DNA of 64,000 bases from Devosia sp. (lineage in GTDB: Bacteria; Pseudomonadota; Alphaproteobacteria; Rhizobiales; Devosiaceae): positions 2,281,501-2,345,500 of the forward strand of contig NZ_CP075529.1 of NCBI RefSeq assembly GCF_025809055.1, in the 5' to 3' direction. Below are positions 26,051 through 35,810 of this stretch, piece by piece. The position numbers were made by a program, and so were the translations under genes. The notes under the pieces are model-generated. The model ran no database searches and was not told the DNA's origin. It saw nothing but the letters and a program-made list of their open reading frames with translations. The stretch's first letter is position 1; each line of letters begins with the position of its first letter.

Positions 26051-27255
26051 GCCACCAAATCCCAGATCTGGCGGGCGATGTCCGCCTTGCTGCCCAGGCT
26101 GAGTTCGTGGCGCTCGCCCCTGGCGCCCAGAAGCACCCCAGCATTGGTGCCAACGGCAAAGCCGGTCTGCCCTTCAGCCCCGAGCCTGCTGACTTCGTTG
26201 GCAAAGAGAAAGTCCAGCCCCTTGGCCTGCAGCTTGCCTGCGCCATGGCGCTCGACAACGTCGGTTTCGGCCGCAAAGCCAAGAAACCATTGTCCGTTTG
26301 CGGCCTGGCGCAAGGCACCCAGCACGTCAGTCGAGGGGACGAGATCAAGGGCAATGTCCGCCGAGGCGCGCTTGAGCTTGCTCACCGATGGGGTCGCAAC
26401 CGAATAGTCCATCACCGCCGCCGTGGCGACGACTCCCGAAGCAGCCGGCAGCCGCTCGAGTGCCGCAGCGGCCATTTCCTCGGCCGTGCGCACCTCGACA
26501 AGGTGCAACCGGTTTTCGGAACCGCGTGGCGGTTGCGGCCGCACCACGCCCTTGTCGACACCCAGCACATAGTCCACCACCGCACCGCGCCGCAGCGCTT
26601 CCTCGGCCATGGCCGCGCCCATCCGCCCCGTCGAATGATTGGTGATATAGCGCACGGCATCGATCGCCGTGGTTGTCGGGCCAGCGGTGACCAGAATGCG
26701 CTGCCCGGCAAGGTCCTGCCGCGCCGGGAGCAAGGCGTTTTCGATGGCGAGAACGATGTCGCCAACAGCCGCCAGCTTGCCCATACCGACCTCGCCACAG
26801 GCCAGGATGCCCGAAGCCGGGGGGACCACCTGCGCGCCGCGCGCGACCAGACTGGACAGATGCTGCTGCACAATGGGCTTGTCCCACATCACCGTATTCA
26901 TGGCCGGGGCAATCAGCAGCGGCGCCTCGCTGGCCAGGGCCACGGTCGATGGCAGGTCATCTGCCAGCCCCAGCGCCAGGCGCGCCAGCATATTGGCGCT
27001 GGCCGGTGCAAATACCAAGAGATCGGCCCACCGTGCCAGGTCGATATGCTCGGTTCCCGAGACGTCCGGTCCGAACAGGGCGCTGCGCGCCGGCCGGCCG
27101 CTCAGGGTTTCGAGGACCAGCGGGCTGACGAATTGCTCGGCGCTTTTCGTAAGAAGGCACTGCACCTGGTGCCCGGCCTTGCCCAGTTCGGACACCACAT
27201 CGGCGATCTTGTAGGCCGAGATCGAGCCCGAAATCGCGATCAGCACATTGGCCAT
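26047..27255 (-). CDS. coaBC: Bifunctional phosphopantothenoylcysteine decarboxylase/phosphopantothenate-cysteine ligase
   Basis: 402 residues. The N-terminal flavodoxin-like CoaC domain has the catalytic His in EHIDLARW, the PAMNTVMW signature and the flap Cys in GILACGEVG. The C-terminal CoaB domain begins at about 185 with ILVTAGPT and includes YITNHSTGRMG. Together they convert 4'-phosphopantothenate to 4'-phosphopantetheine in coenzyme A synthesis. It overlaps panB by one base (TAATG) and panC by four. Confidence 0.96.
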   Translation of the reverse strand: MANVLIAISGSISAYKIADVVSELGKAGHQVQCLLTKSAEQFVSPLVLETLSGRPARSALFGPDVSGTEHIDLARWADLLVFAPASANMLARLALGLADDLPSTVALASEAPLLIAPAMNTVMWDKPIVQQHLSSLVARGAQVVPPASGILACGEVGMGKLAAVGDIVLAIENALLPARQDLAGQRILVTAGPTTTAIDAVRYITNHSTGRMGAAMAEEALRRGAVVDYVLGVDKGVVRPQPPRGSENRLHLVEVRTAEEMAAAALERLPAASGVVATAAVMDYSVATPSVSKLKRASADIALDLVPSTDVLGALRQAANGQWFLGFAAETDVVERHGAGKLQAKGLDFLFANEVSRLGAEGQTGFAVGTNAGVLLGARGERHELSLGSKADIARQIWDLVA

Positions 27256-28073
27256 TACTCAGCCCGCCTCGGCAGCGGAATAGGGCCACGCTCTGCCTTG
27301 GTCTCGGCAACGTAGTCGCCAACGGCAGCACGCACCACGCTTGCGACATCGGCTCTTGGGCGGGCGAAACTGGGGGGCGGATTGACGCTGAGCCCGATGA
27401 GATCGTTGACCACCAGCACCTGGCCCGCACAATCCTTGCCCGAGCCGATGCCGATGGTGGGAATAGAAAGCATATGGGTGATCTCGCTGGCGAGCTCAGG
27501 CACGACGCATTCGAGGACGATGGCAAAGGCACCGGCCTTTTCGAGCGCCTGCGCCTCGCTGCGCAGCCGCTCGGCAGAAGCCTCGTCCTTGCCATGCATG
27601 TAATAGCCACCCATCTGGTGCACGGACTGCGGCATCAGCCCGATATGGGCGACCACAGCGATACCCTGCGCCACAAGGCGTTCCACCACCGGAACGGCGA
27701 CAAGCCCGCCCTCGACCTTGACCGCCTCGACCCCGGTTTCCTTCATCACCCGCACGGCATTGGCGACTGCGACATCGGCATCGGTGACCGATCCGAACGG
27801 CATGTCGCAGACCAGCAGCGCCCGCTCCGACCCGCGCTTGACCGCGGCGGCATGGCGGATCATGTCGTCCAGCGTCACCGGCAGCGTGGTTTCGTGGCCC
27901 AGAACGACATTGCCGAGACTGTCCCCGACCAGGATCACATCGACGCCGGCCATCTCGACCAGGCGCGCCATGGTGGCATCATAGGCGGTGAGCATGGCAA
28001 TCGCCTCGCCGCGCTGCCGCATTTTGGCAATGTCACGCGTTGTCAGGCGTCTAGCGGGGGTCTGGGCCGACAT
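27255..28073 (-). CDS. panB: 3-methyl-2-oxobutanoate hydroxymethyltransferase (ketopantoate hydroxymethyltransferase)
   Basis: 272 residues. ILVGDSLGNVVLGHETTLPVTLDDM holds the metal-binding Asp; to respect the motif: GDSLGNVVLGH at about 45-55, CDMPFGS at about 83-89, and MGGYYMHGKD further on. The enzyme transfers a one-carbon unit from 5,10-methylene-THF to 2-oxoisovalerate, the first step of pantothenate synthesis. First gene of the panB-coaBC-panC operon, with its promoter in the 121-bp gap above. Confidence 0.96.
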   Translation of the reverse strand: MSAQTPARRLTTRDIAKMRQRGEAIAMLTAYDATMARLVEMAGVDVILVGDSLGNVVLGHETTLPVTLDDMIRHAAAVKRGSERALLVCDMPFGSVTDADVAVANAVRVMKETGVEAVKVEGGLVAVPVVERLVAQGIAVVAHIGLMPQSVHQMGGYYMHGKDEASAERLRSEAQALEKAGAFAIVLECVVPELASEITHMLSIPTIGIGSGKDCAGQVLVVNDLIGLSVNPPPSFARPRADVASVVRAAVGDYVAETKAERGPIPLPRRAE

Positions 28074-28194
28074 GGCTATTCCTCCAACCCGGCCGGATCT
28101 GCATCGATCCGGTACTCGCGCGGGAAATAGGCTATGGCGGGCCGCAATACCAGCCCTTCATTGGTGCTATGCAACAGGCGAGATGCTGGGAAGT

Positions 28195-29250
28195 CTAGCG
28201 CAGGGCCCGTCCACTGGCATCGAACAGGTGGAGTCCCGTCTCGGGCAGCCGAAGGTGGATGTCCTCGTGCAGATTGATGTCGGGCGCCCCGTCCAGCTTC
28301 ACCGTCACCGTCGTGCCATCGGCCATTTCCACATAGGCCAGCGCATATTCGCCAAACTGCTCGATCACCGCCAGCTTGCCGCTGAGATGGGCATCCTGCG
28401 CTGTTCCCAACAAGAGATGCTCGGGCCGGACACCCAGGCTTACGGCCTCACTGATCCGCTCGTGCCGAACCGGGATGGCGCCGCCGCCCGTCAGGCGTGC
28501 CACGCCCCCCTTGACCTCGAGAGGCAGAAAATTCATCCGCTGGCTGGCAATGAAGCCGGCCACAAAGGTGTTGACCGGGTTGCGGTAGAGTTCGAGCGGG
28601 GTGCCCACCTGCTCGATATTGCCGGCATTGAGCACCACGATCCGATCGGCCAGCGTCATGGCTTCGACCTGATCATGGGTGACATAAATCATGGTCGCAT
28701 CCAGCGTATCGTGCAGCTTGGCGATCTCGACGCGCGTCTGCGCCCGCAGTGCCGCATCCAGGTTCGAGAGGGGCTCGTCGAACAGGAACACCTTGGGATT
28801 GCGCACGATGGCCCGGCCAATCGCCACGCGTTGGCGCTGCCCACCGGAAAGAGCCTTGGGCATACGATCAAGATAAGGCTCGATCTGCAGGATTCTCGCC
28901 GCCTCCCGCACCCGCGCCTCCACCTCGGCCTTGGGCGTCTTGGCGAGTTTGAGGCCGAAGGCCATGTTCTCGTAGACGGTCATATGCGGATAGAGCGCAT
29001 AGGACTGGAACACCATGGCGATGCCGCGCTCCGGGGAAGGCACATCGTTGACCACGCGTCCGCCGATACTGACCTCGCCGCCGCTGATCGGTTCGAGGCC
29101 GGCAATCATCCGCAATAGGGTGGATTTCCCGCACCCGGACGGGCCGACAAACACCACGAATTCACCGCTCTTGATGTCCAGATCGACCCCATGGACCACC
29201 TCGAGTGCGCCATAGGATTTGCGGACGGCCTTGAGGCTGACATCAGACAT
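28195..29250 (-). CDS. CUT1 sugar ABC transporter ATP-binding protein (UgpC/MalK type)
   Basis: 351 residues. Walker A is GPSGCGKST (about 38-46), the signature ALSGGQRQRVAIGRAI, Walker B FLFDEPLSNLDA, and the switch His is in YVTHDQVEAM. A TOBE/MalK-like C-terminal domain follows from about 235. It powers the importer encoded upstream. It is the last gene of the unit binding protein-permease-permease-alpha-mannosidase-ATPase, 10 bp after the mannosidase stop. Confidence 0.92.
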   Translation of the reverse strand: MSDVSLKAVRKSYGALEVVHGVDLDIKSGEFVVFVGPSGCGKSTLLRMIAGLEPISGGEVSIGGRVVNDVPSPERGIAMVFQSYALYPHMTVYENMAFGLKLAKTPKAEVEARVREAARILQIEPYLDRMPKALSGGQRQRVAIGRAIVRNPKVFLFDEPLSNLDAALRAQTRVEIAKLHDTLDATMIYVTHDQVEAMTLADRIVVLNAGNIEQVGTPLELYRNPVNTFVAGFIASQRMNFLPLEVKGGVARLTGGGAIPVRHERISEAVSLGVRPEHLLLGTAQDAHLSGKLAVIEQFGEYALAYVEMADGTTVTVKLDGAPDINLHEDIHLRLPETGLHLFDASGRALR

Positions 29251-29260
29251 AGTGTTCTCC

Positions 29261-32200
29261 TCACACCTCGACCATAAGCGTCGCGATCTCGAACGGACGC
29301 AGCTTGAGGCTGATGCTGTTGTCCTTGACCGGCAATGGCTTGCCGGCGTGCTCTTCCATCAGATTGGCGACACGCACCGATTTCACCTTGAGCCCAAAGG
29401 ATATGGTGGCATCGGCCCGGATATTGGCGTGTTCGAAAACCCGAAGAACCAGATGATCCGACTTTTCAGCCTTCTTGACGGTTTCGATCGTGACATTGTC
29501 CCGATCCACTGTTGCAAGGCTGAAGCGCGGGAAATCCGCCTCCGGCTTGTCCACTAGGTTGAACGCCCCAACCACCCCGATGGGATTGTTGAACCGCTCG
29601 GCCGCGCGGTGCACGCCGGCAAGGTCGGCGACGCCGTCGTGGACGAACAGAGCATAGCGAATGCGGTGCTCGCCAAGATCGGCTTCCGGGTGGGGATGGG
29701 TGGACCCGCGCACCAGGGTCAGGCGGACCGTCTGTTCGTGGCAGTCATAGGCATATTTGCTGTCATTGAGCAGGGCCACGCCGAAGTCGGCCTCGGACAC
29801 ATCGACCCAGCGATGCATGCTCGCCTCGAAGCGCGCCCGGTCCCATGTGGTATTGCGGTGCGTGGCGCGCGTGACATGGCCAAAAGCGATTTCCGAGCGG
29901 ATTTCTGACGTATTGAGATCGAGCGGGAACAGCGCCTTTATGACCTGGGCGCGTTCCTGCCAGTCGATGAAAGTGTCAAACTCGACCTGCCGCGCGCCGG
30001 CCTCCAGCGAAATCACCTGGACGAAGCGCGACTTCTGGTAATTCCGCTCGACGCGTAGCGCCGCCCGGTGCGGGCCGGTCTCGACCACCGAAATTTCGGC
30101 CTTGCCATCGGCCAGCGGCCAGGACTGTTCCTCGAAGTAGCGGTCGATGTCCCAGGCGTCCCAGTTCATGGGTTTGTCTTCATAGGCGACCAGCTTGTTG
30201 GCCCGTGCACCCTCCGGCAGCACTTCCCGGTTTCTGGCCTTGTCGAGGATTGAGGTGATCTCGCCCTTCTTGTCGAAGCTGACGCGAACCAGGGCGTTCT
30301 CAAGGTGGGTGGTGGACACCGAAACCGCGCTCGCAGTCTTGGGCGCCTTGGCAACAAGCTGCGCGCCGGTCCAGCCCAGCGGCGCAAGTTCGGTGACCAG
30401 CGCGACACTGTCGGCCGAGCCATCCGCACGCACGATATCCTGAATCGGAACGATGCCGGTGCTTGTGGCAATGGCTTTGCCATTGGCGGCACGCTTGCCC
30501 AGATGCACGAGACCCGAACGGGCCTGGCTGGTGAAATTGATCAGCCGCAATTGATCGGCCCCGGGCTTGGTCGCGGCCTGCGCAGCGGCATGCCAGGGCC
30601 CGTTGCCCGAATCCAGGGTGGAAAAAATGCGGCCATATTCATTGTCGCTGTCGACATAGACTTCGGCAATGGAGGTACCCGGCAGGATGTCGTGGAACTG
30701 GTTGATCAACACCAGCTCCCAGAACTCGGCCAGTGTCTCGCTGGGATAGGCATGTCCCGCCGTGGCCAGCGCCAGCGCGCCGAGCATTTCGAGCTCGCGC
30801 AGGCGCCGCTCGGCATTGCGGTTATTGGCCTTGTTCTTGGCCACCGATGTCAGCGTGCCACGGTGATACTGCAGGTAGAGTTCACCATTCCAGGTCGGGA
30901 ACCGCCCCGGCTCGGCATCCATGGCCTTGCCCAGCCGGTCGAGGAACGGGACGATGCCTTCCAGCTTCACCTTTGGCGCGCCGGGAATACCGCGTTCAAG
31001 GCGGGTGCCGCGCTCGATCATGGCGCGGGTGGGGCCGCCTCCGCCATCGCCATAGCCATAGGACATGACCACTTCGTCATAGGCCGCCTTGGGCTCATAG
31101 CGCTTCCAGGCACCCATGGTTTCCGAGACCGAGAGATCGCCATTATAGGTGGTGAAAATCTGCTCGCTGTCGTATTTCTGCGCGGTAATCAGTTGGGCCT
31201 TGGTCACCGTCCCGTCGATGCCGCGCCAGAAGAAGGTATCGTAAGGATGCCGGTCCGTGTCGTTCCAGCTCAGCTTGGACGTCACGAAGTATTTTAGCCC
31301 GGACTTGTCCATGATCTGCGGCAGATTGGCCGAATAGCCGAATGTGTCGGGCAGCCAGACCGTCTTGGGATCGACGCCGAAATGCTCGATGTGGAAGCGC
31401 CGGCCGCGCATGATCTGACGCACCAAGCTCTCACCTGAGGCGATGTTGACGTCCGGCTCCACCCACATGGCGCCTTCGATCTCAAACTGCCCGGATTTGA
31501 TCTTCTTGAGCATGCGTTCCCAGATTTCGGGATAATCCTGCTTCAAAAAATCGAAGAGCACCGACTGATTGTACATGAAGACGAATTGCGGGTACTCCTC
31601 CATGAGGTTGAGCACCGTGGCAAAGCTGCGACCGGTCTTGTCGCGCGTATGCATGACGCGCCAGAGCCACCCGACATCCAGATGGGTTGAGCCAACCGCC
31701 GTGATCTGCGGCTGGGTTTCGGTATCGACCAGCTTGTAGATTTCCGCGGCGATTTTCTCCGCTACCGGCAGGCTGGCCGCGAACCCGGGCGTGTGGCCGT
31801 CGCGGCGGTCCAGCGCCCGCAAGGCTTGATCGACGCGCTTGAGAATGGCGTGGCGACGCGGATCGTTCTGGTAGAGCAGCACAGCGACTTCGAGCGGTGT
31901 CTGCAGATCATAGTAGAGCTTTTCCGCCCGCTCATTGCGAACGAAGAAATCGACCTCGAACCCCACCAGCGGACGGTCGAAAAAGGTGAAGGCGTTGACC
32001 ATCAGCACGTGCTTGTTGCCCGGCTTGGCCTTGCGTTCGATCACAAGCTCTGTGTGATTGCCATCGAGTGCCTGGGCGATCTTGCCGTCGAGATAGGCGA
32101 GACATTGTGGATCGGTCGATCCGGGCCGCTCCTGCCATTGGCTGGTGAACCGGGCAACGAATACGCCACCCTTGGCCGCCTCGGGCACGGTGATTTCGGC

Positions 32201-32458
32201 CGCAAACCAGGTGTGTTCCTGATGCTTGGCCCAGACGGAATGGCGACCGAAGGTCTCCCATTTCCGCCAGTCAGCCTTGAGGGCCTCCGCCGCGGAAAAC
32301 CCATCGGCGCGCTGCACATGCCATTGGAACGGCACGTCCCGGAGCGGCGTACGGATCTTCTTTTCCAGGTCCGCGCATAGGCGCAGCAGCTTGCCCTCGG
32401 TTTTCAGGTCGTCATCCAGCAAACCCAGCTTGGATGCGAGGGGATTGGAATAGGTCAT
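29261..32458 (-). CDS. Glycoside hydrolase family 38 alpha-mannosidase
   Basis: 1065 residues, no signal peptide, so cytoplasmic. The GH38 zinc site has His259 and Asp261 in STHLDVGWLW, the nucleophile Asp336 in MWVEPDVNIASGES, and the last zinc ligand in NQFHDILPGTS. The central three-helix domain and C-terminal beta domains are present, and the length is normal for AMS1-like enzymes. It hydrolyses alpha-mannosides, presumably the imported oligosaccharide, since it is embedded in the ABC transporter operon. It overlaps the permease stop by four bases. Confidence 0.95.
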   Translation of the reverse strand: MTYSNPLASKLGLLDDDLKTEGKLLRLCADLEKKIRTPLRDVPFQWHVQRADGFSAAEALKADWRKWETFGRHSVWAKHQEHTWFAAEITVPEAAKGGVFVARFTSQWQERPGSTDPQCLAYLDGKIAQALDGNHTELVIERKAKPGNKHVLMVNAFTFFDRPLVGFEVDFFVRNERAEKLYYDLQTPLEVAVLLYQNDPRRHAILKRVDQALRALDRRDGHTPGFAASLPVAEKIAAEIYKLVDTETQPQITAVGSTHLDVGWLWRVMHTRDKTGRSFATVLNLMEEYPQFVFMYNQSVLFDFLKQDYPEIWERMLKKIKSGQFEIEGAMWVEPDVNIASGESLVRQIMRGRRFHIEHFGVDPKTVWLPDTFGYSANLPQIMDKSGLKYFVTSKLSWNDTDRHPYDTFFWRGIDGTVTKAQLITAQKYDSEQIFTTYNGDLSVSETMGAWKRYEPKAAYDEVVMSYGYGDGGGGPTRAMIERGTRLERGIPGAPKVKLEGIVPFLDRLGKAMDAEPGRFPTWNGELYLQYHRGTLTSVAKNKANNRNAERRLRELEMLGALALATAGHAYPSETLAEFWELVLINQFHDILPGTSIAEVYVDSDNEYGRIFSTLDSGNGPWHAAAQAATKPGADQLRLINFTSQARSGLVHLGKRAANGKAIATSTGIVPIQDIVRADGSADSVALVTELAPLGWTGAQLVAKAPKTASAVSVSTTHLENALVRVSFDKKGEITSILDKARNREVLPEGARANKLVAYEDKPMNWDAWDIDRYFEEQSWPLADGKAEISVVETGPHRAALRVERNYQKSRFVQVISLEAGARQVEFDTFIDWQERAQVIKALFPLDLNTSEIRSEIAFGHVTRATHRNTTWDRARFEASMHRWVDVSEADFGVALLNDSKYAYDCHEQTVRLTLVRGSTHPHPEADLGEHRIRYALFVHDGVADLAGVHRAAERFNNPIGVVGAFNLVDKPEADFPRFSLATVDRDNVTIETVKKAEKSDHLVLRVFEHANIRADATISFGLKVKSVRVANLMEEHAGKPLPVKDNSISLKLRPFEIATLMVEV

Positions 32459-33270
32459 CCTTTAACTCCGACACCGGCGAACCCTGTGTTCATGTTCCGC
32501 CGCAACAGAAAATAGACGCCGACCGCCGGCGCTGCGTAGATAATCGAGAAGGCGGTGAGGAAGCCGTAATTGATGGCTCCCTGCTCGCCGAATGCCGCAT
32601 AGAGCCCGACCGACATCGGGAAGGCGTCCTGGACCCGGGCGAAGATCAGCGGCAGCAGGAACTCGTTCCAGGCCCCGGTGAAGCTGAAGAACCAGACCAC
32701 GGCAATGCCGGCCCGCGACATCGGCAGCACGATGCGGGTGACGATCTGGAAGAGGCTTGCCCCCTCCACATAGGCGGCCTCTTCAAGCTCTATCGGCACG
32801 GTGTCGAAGAAGTTCTTGAGCAGCAGCAGCGTGAAGGGCAGGTTGAGCACCGTCAGCGCGATGATGACACCAAACTGGTTGAGCAGGCCCAGCCGCTGCG
32901 CGGAAAAATAGAGCGGCACGAGAACCCCGGCCGATGGCAGCATGCGCAGCAGCACCAGCGTCCACAGAAAGGTGTTTCGCCCGGGGATTTTCAGCCGCGA
33001 CAACGGATAGGCAGCCGCGATCCCCACCACGACGCTCAGCGTCGCCGTGCCGGCGGCAATGAACATCGAATTGAGAAATTGCCGGCCGGCATTGCCGCTG
33101 ATCGCCAGGCCGAAATTGTCGAGACCCACCGCCTTGGGCAGTTCGAGCTGGCCGGTGGAGAGCGGGTTGAAGGCATTGAGGATGAGCCAGGAAAACGGGC
33201 TGATCCAGATCACCGCCATGAAGGCCAGCGCAATGGCGGTCAGGCGGCTCGGTCCGGTTTCGTCCATCAT
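32455..33270 (-). CDS. CUT1 sugar ABC transporter permease (MalG-like)
   Basis: 271 residues, about six transmembrane helices. The EAA loop EEAAYVEGASLFQIVTRIVLP (residues about 165-185) and the N-terminal pattern WLILNAFNPL fit the second permease of CUT1 systems. It overlaps its neighbours on both sides by four bases, so expression is coupled to the other permease and the mannosidase. Confidence 0.92.
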   Translation of the reverse strand: MMDETGPSRLTAIALAFMAVIWISPFSWLILNAFNPLSTGQLELPKAVGLDNFGLAISGNAGRQFLNSMFIAAGTATLSVVVGIAAAYPLSRLKIPGRNTFLWTLVLLRMLPSAGVLVPLYFSAQRLGLLNQFGVIIALTVLNLPFTLLLLKNFFDTVPIELEEAAYVEGASLFQIVTRIVLPMSRAGIAVVWFFSFTGAWNEFLLPLIFARVQDAFPMSVGLYAAFGEQGAINYGFLTAFSIIYAAPAVGVYFLLRRNMNTGFAGVGVKG

Positions 33271-34157
33271 TTCGGCTCCCGCAGCAGACGCAGATAAAAC
33301 AGCGACAGGACACCTACGATCAACAGCATGGCGACGGAGATCGCCGAGCCAAAACCCAGATTGCCGCGTGAGAAACTCTGATTGTAGAGAAACACCGCCA
33401 GGGTTTCGGTCTGCCGGCCCGGTCCCCCACCCGTCATCGCGTAGATCAGCGGGAAATATGTAAAGGTCCAGATGGTGATGAACAGCATGTTGGTGGCGAT
33501 ATGCGGCCGGATGATCGGCAGTTGCACCAGCCAGATGCGCTGCATCGGCGTCGCGCCATCGACCTTTGCGGCCTCGACCACCTCACGGCTGACCGAGTCC
33601 AGTGCCGCCGAGAACAGCAGGTATGACCAGGCCGTGCCCTTCCAGATATTGGCGACCGTGACCACCGGCAGCGCATAGTCATTGATGAAATTGACCGGTG
33701 GCAGTCCCAGCGGCCGGATGATGAGCTGGTTGATGAGGCCCGTCTGGGCCGTGGTGGCAGACCACAGGAATGCCGCCACGATATCTGGCAGCAGCCAGCC
33801 CAGCATGATGCAGACTTCAACCACGCTGCGCAGGCCCGATCGCGTACCGCGCAACGCCGCCGCCAGGAGGAAACCCAGGACCGATTGCCCGACAATGGCG
33901 GAGAAGAAGACGAAGACAACGGTGGTCCACAAAGACTCGAGGAAGCCGCGCCGTGTGAACAGGCGCTCGAAATTCTCTAGCCCCACCCAGCTCCACTCAA
34001 CGCTCTTGCGCCCGATCAGCGCCAGGTCGGTGAAGGAAAAGGCGAAGGCCCAGGCCGTGAAGTAGAGCAGCACGCCGATGAGCAGGATGGCGGGCAACAT
34101 GCCAAGGCCCAGGACCCAGAGATTGCTGGTCAGCCACGGATTGACCTGGTTTTTCAT
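33267..34157 (-). CDS. CUT1 sugar ABC transporter permease (MalF-like)
   Basis: 296 residues, about six transmembrane helices. The EAA loop VVEAAKVDGATPMQRIWLVQLP and FTYFPLIYAMTGGGPG match the first permease of CUT1 importers. It sits between the binding-protein gene (134-bp gap with a palindromic repeat) and the second permease. Confidence 0.92.
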   Translation of the reverse strand: MKNQVNPWLTSNLWVLGLGMLPAILLIGVLLYFTAWAFAFSFTDLALIGRKSVEWSWVGLENFERLFTRRGFLESLWTTVVFVFFSAIVGQSVLGFLLAAALRGTRSGLRSVVEVCIMLGWLLPDIVAAFLWSATTAQTGLINQLIIRPLGLPPVNFINDYALPVVTVANIWKGTAWSYLLFSAALDSVSREVVEAAKVDGATPMQRIWLVQLPIIRPHIATNMLFITIWTFTYFPLIYAMTGGGPGRQTETLAVFLYNQSFSRGNLGFGSAISVAMLLIVGVLSLFYLRLLREPK

Positions 34158-34198
34158 GGGCGGCTTCTCACGGACGGGTAGCGGGCAACAATCTGGTC

Positions 34199-34271
34199 GA
34201 TGTCATCCCGGCATGGGCCGGGACACACCGGTGATCAGAAAAATCCGGCGACGCCAGGAGGACATCAACGC
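34199..34271. repeat. Intergenic palindromic repeat between binding-protein and permease genes
   Basis: TCCCGGC (34206-34212), loop ATGG and GCCGGGA (34217-34223) form a perfect 7-bp stem inside TGTCATCCCGGC, a sequence that resembles the dispersed palindromic elements common in alphaproteobacterial intergenic DNA. The remaining bases hold a looser CCGGCG/CGCCGG pair. Only one copy is in the window, so repeat status is by resemblance. It could damp expression of the permeases relative to the binding protein. Confidence 0.45.
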
Positions 34272-34291
34272 CGCCGGAAGTTGGGTCGGGA

Positions 34292-35605
34292 CTACTCGTA
34301 GGTGATGACGTTTTCCTCGCCGAACTCGTCGACGAGCGCGTCATGGTATTCCTCGACCACCTCTTCGGGAGTGGCGCCATCGAGGATGTCGGCCGTGGCC
34401 TGCTGGATCAGTGCCGAAACGGTCTGATAGCCCGGCACAGTGTCGCGCCCGGTCGTTTCAGCGGCGAGCTTTGTGGCTTCGGCAAGGAATGGATCGGACG
34501 TGTATTCGGGCGATTCCGAAATGTCTGTCCGGACCGCCATGCGATGATTGTCCAGCGTCCATTTCTTGAAATTGCCCTCGTCAAAGATCGATGTGATCAG
34601 CTTGAAGGCCATGTCCTTGTCGGCGGCATTGGCATTGATGCCGATGGTCCAGCCACCTGAGATATTGGTGGTGGCCTTGGCGCCTTCCACGCCCGAACCG
34701 GGCCATGGCGTCCAGGCCACGGTTGCATCGCGCTCCTCGCGGCTTGGCGGATTGTTGCAATCCCACAGGCACGCATCTTCCCAGGAGCCCGAGGCCAGGA
34801 TACCCAGCTCGTCGGCGGCAAGTGCCGCCCGCACCGCAGCGCCAATGTCGGTCGCATAGTTCAATTCGGCCGTGTTGAGCTCGCGCTCCACATAGACCTG
34901 GTAGAAGAAATCGAAAGTGCGACGCAGGCCGGGGCTGTCACCGATCCACTGGTTGGTTTCACGGTTGAGCAGACGGTTGCGATCGCCTTCCGGCACGTCA
35001 GCGCCGAGCAGCGCCATATAGACGCCCTGCATGGTCGCAGCTTCGGCCTGCTTGGTCCCTGCGGGCAGCTGGAAGGGGTAGCGAACCCCCGCATCCTTGA
35101 GTTTCTGCGCCGCGTCGAGAACATCGTCCCAGGTCTTGGGCGCCCAGGGCGTGGCGATGCCGGCCTTCTCGAAATTACTCAGATCATACCAGAGCATGCG
35201 CACGTCCGTATCGGTGGGCAGCGCAAAGATGTCGCCCTGGTAAGATGCGACCTCGAGCAGGCCCGGCAGGTAGTACTGAAACTGTTCCCAGCCTTCGAGT
35301 TGCTCGTTGAGAGGGTGGAGATACCCCGCCGCAGCCAGCTCCGACACCATGAAACTGTCGACCAGATTGACGTCGGCAGCGGTACCGGCAGCAAGGTCGA
35401 GGGCGATGCGCCTGTCATAACCCTGGCCCGGAAGCTTGATGGCATTGACTGTTTCCCCGGTCTCGGCCTCGAAAGCCTCGATGCCCGGCTCGACCAGGGC
35501 GGCGATCCACTCCGCATACATGAACGACACTTCGGCCCGGGCCGGACTTGCGGCGGCCGTCATGGCCATCGCGGCCACGCCAGTCAGCAGGACTGATCTG
35601 AACAT
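34292..35605 (-). CDS. CUT1 sugar ABC transporter substrate-binding protein
   Basis: 437 residues from the ATG at 35605 with a GGAGGAGA site. A signal peptide (about 24 residues, ending ARA) precedes a family 1 binding-protein fold. Conserved stretches include FEAETGETVNAIKLPGQGYD and IATPWAPKTWDDVLDAAQKL. It would capture an oligosaccharide for the GH38-linked importer. It is the first gene of the unit and faces the LacI gene across a 283-bp operator-bearing gap. Confidence 0.92.
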   Translation of the reverse strand: MFRSVLLTGVAAMAMTAAASPARAEVSFMYAEWIAALVEPGIEAFEAETGETVNAIKLPGQGYDRRIALDLAAGTAADVNLVDSFMVSELAAAGYLHPLNEQLEGWEQFQYYLPGLLEVASYQGDIFALPTDTDVRMLWYDLSNFEKAGIATPWAPKTWDDVLDAAQKLKDAGVRYPFQLPAGTKQAEAATMQGVYMALLGADVPEGDRNRLLNRETNQWIGDSPGLRRTFDFFYQVYVERELNTAELNYATDIGAAVRAALAADELGILASGSWEDACLWDCNNPPSREERDATVAWTPWPGSGVEGAKATTNISGGWTIGINANAADKDMAFKLITSIFDEGNFKKWTLDNHRMAVRTDISESPEYTSDPFLAEATKLAAETTGRDTVPGYQTVSALIQQATADILDGATPEEVVEEYHDALVDEFGEENVITYE

Positions 35606-35691
35606 ATTCTCCTCCCAGAATGATTGCTCTCGCCTAGCCGGCGACTGCGCATGGCTCCTCTCCAGCGCATGCCGCACCAAACCACACGTTA

Positions 35692-35703
35692 TGCAACGTT
35701 GCA
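35692..35703. promoter_or_regulatory. LacI-type operator, site 1 (TGCAACGTTGCA)
   Basis: A perfect 12-bp palindrome with the central CG typical of LacI-family sites, 87 bp upstream of the binding-protein start. A near-identical second site lies at 35811-35822. Confidence 0.65.
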
Positions 35704-35810
35704 AACAAAAAGGATCGAGCGCCCAATTCGTTCGCTACGTGACATCTAACCAATTGATTTTTACAATTAAAAACAACTAATCTTGCCTGATTTGGGCCAG
35801 TTGTATCGAT

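Noticed and set aside
25909..27315. Plus-strand 468-codon frame across panC and coaBC
   Set aside because: It overlaps two essential genes in the opposite direction and shows no domain pattern.
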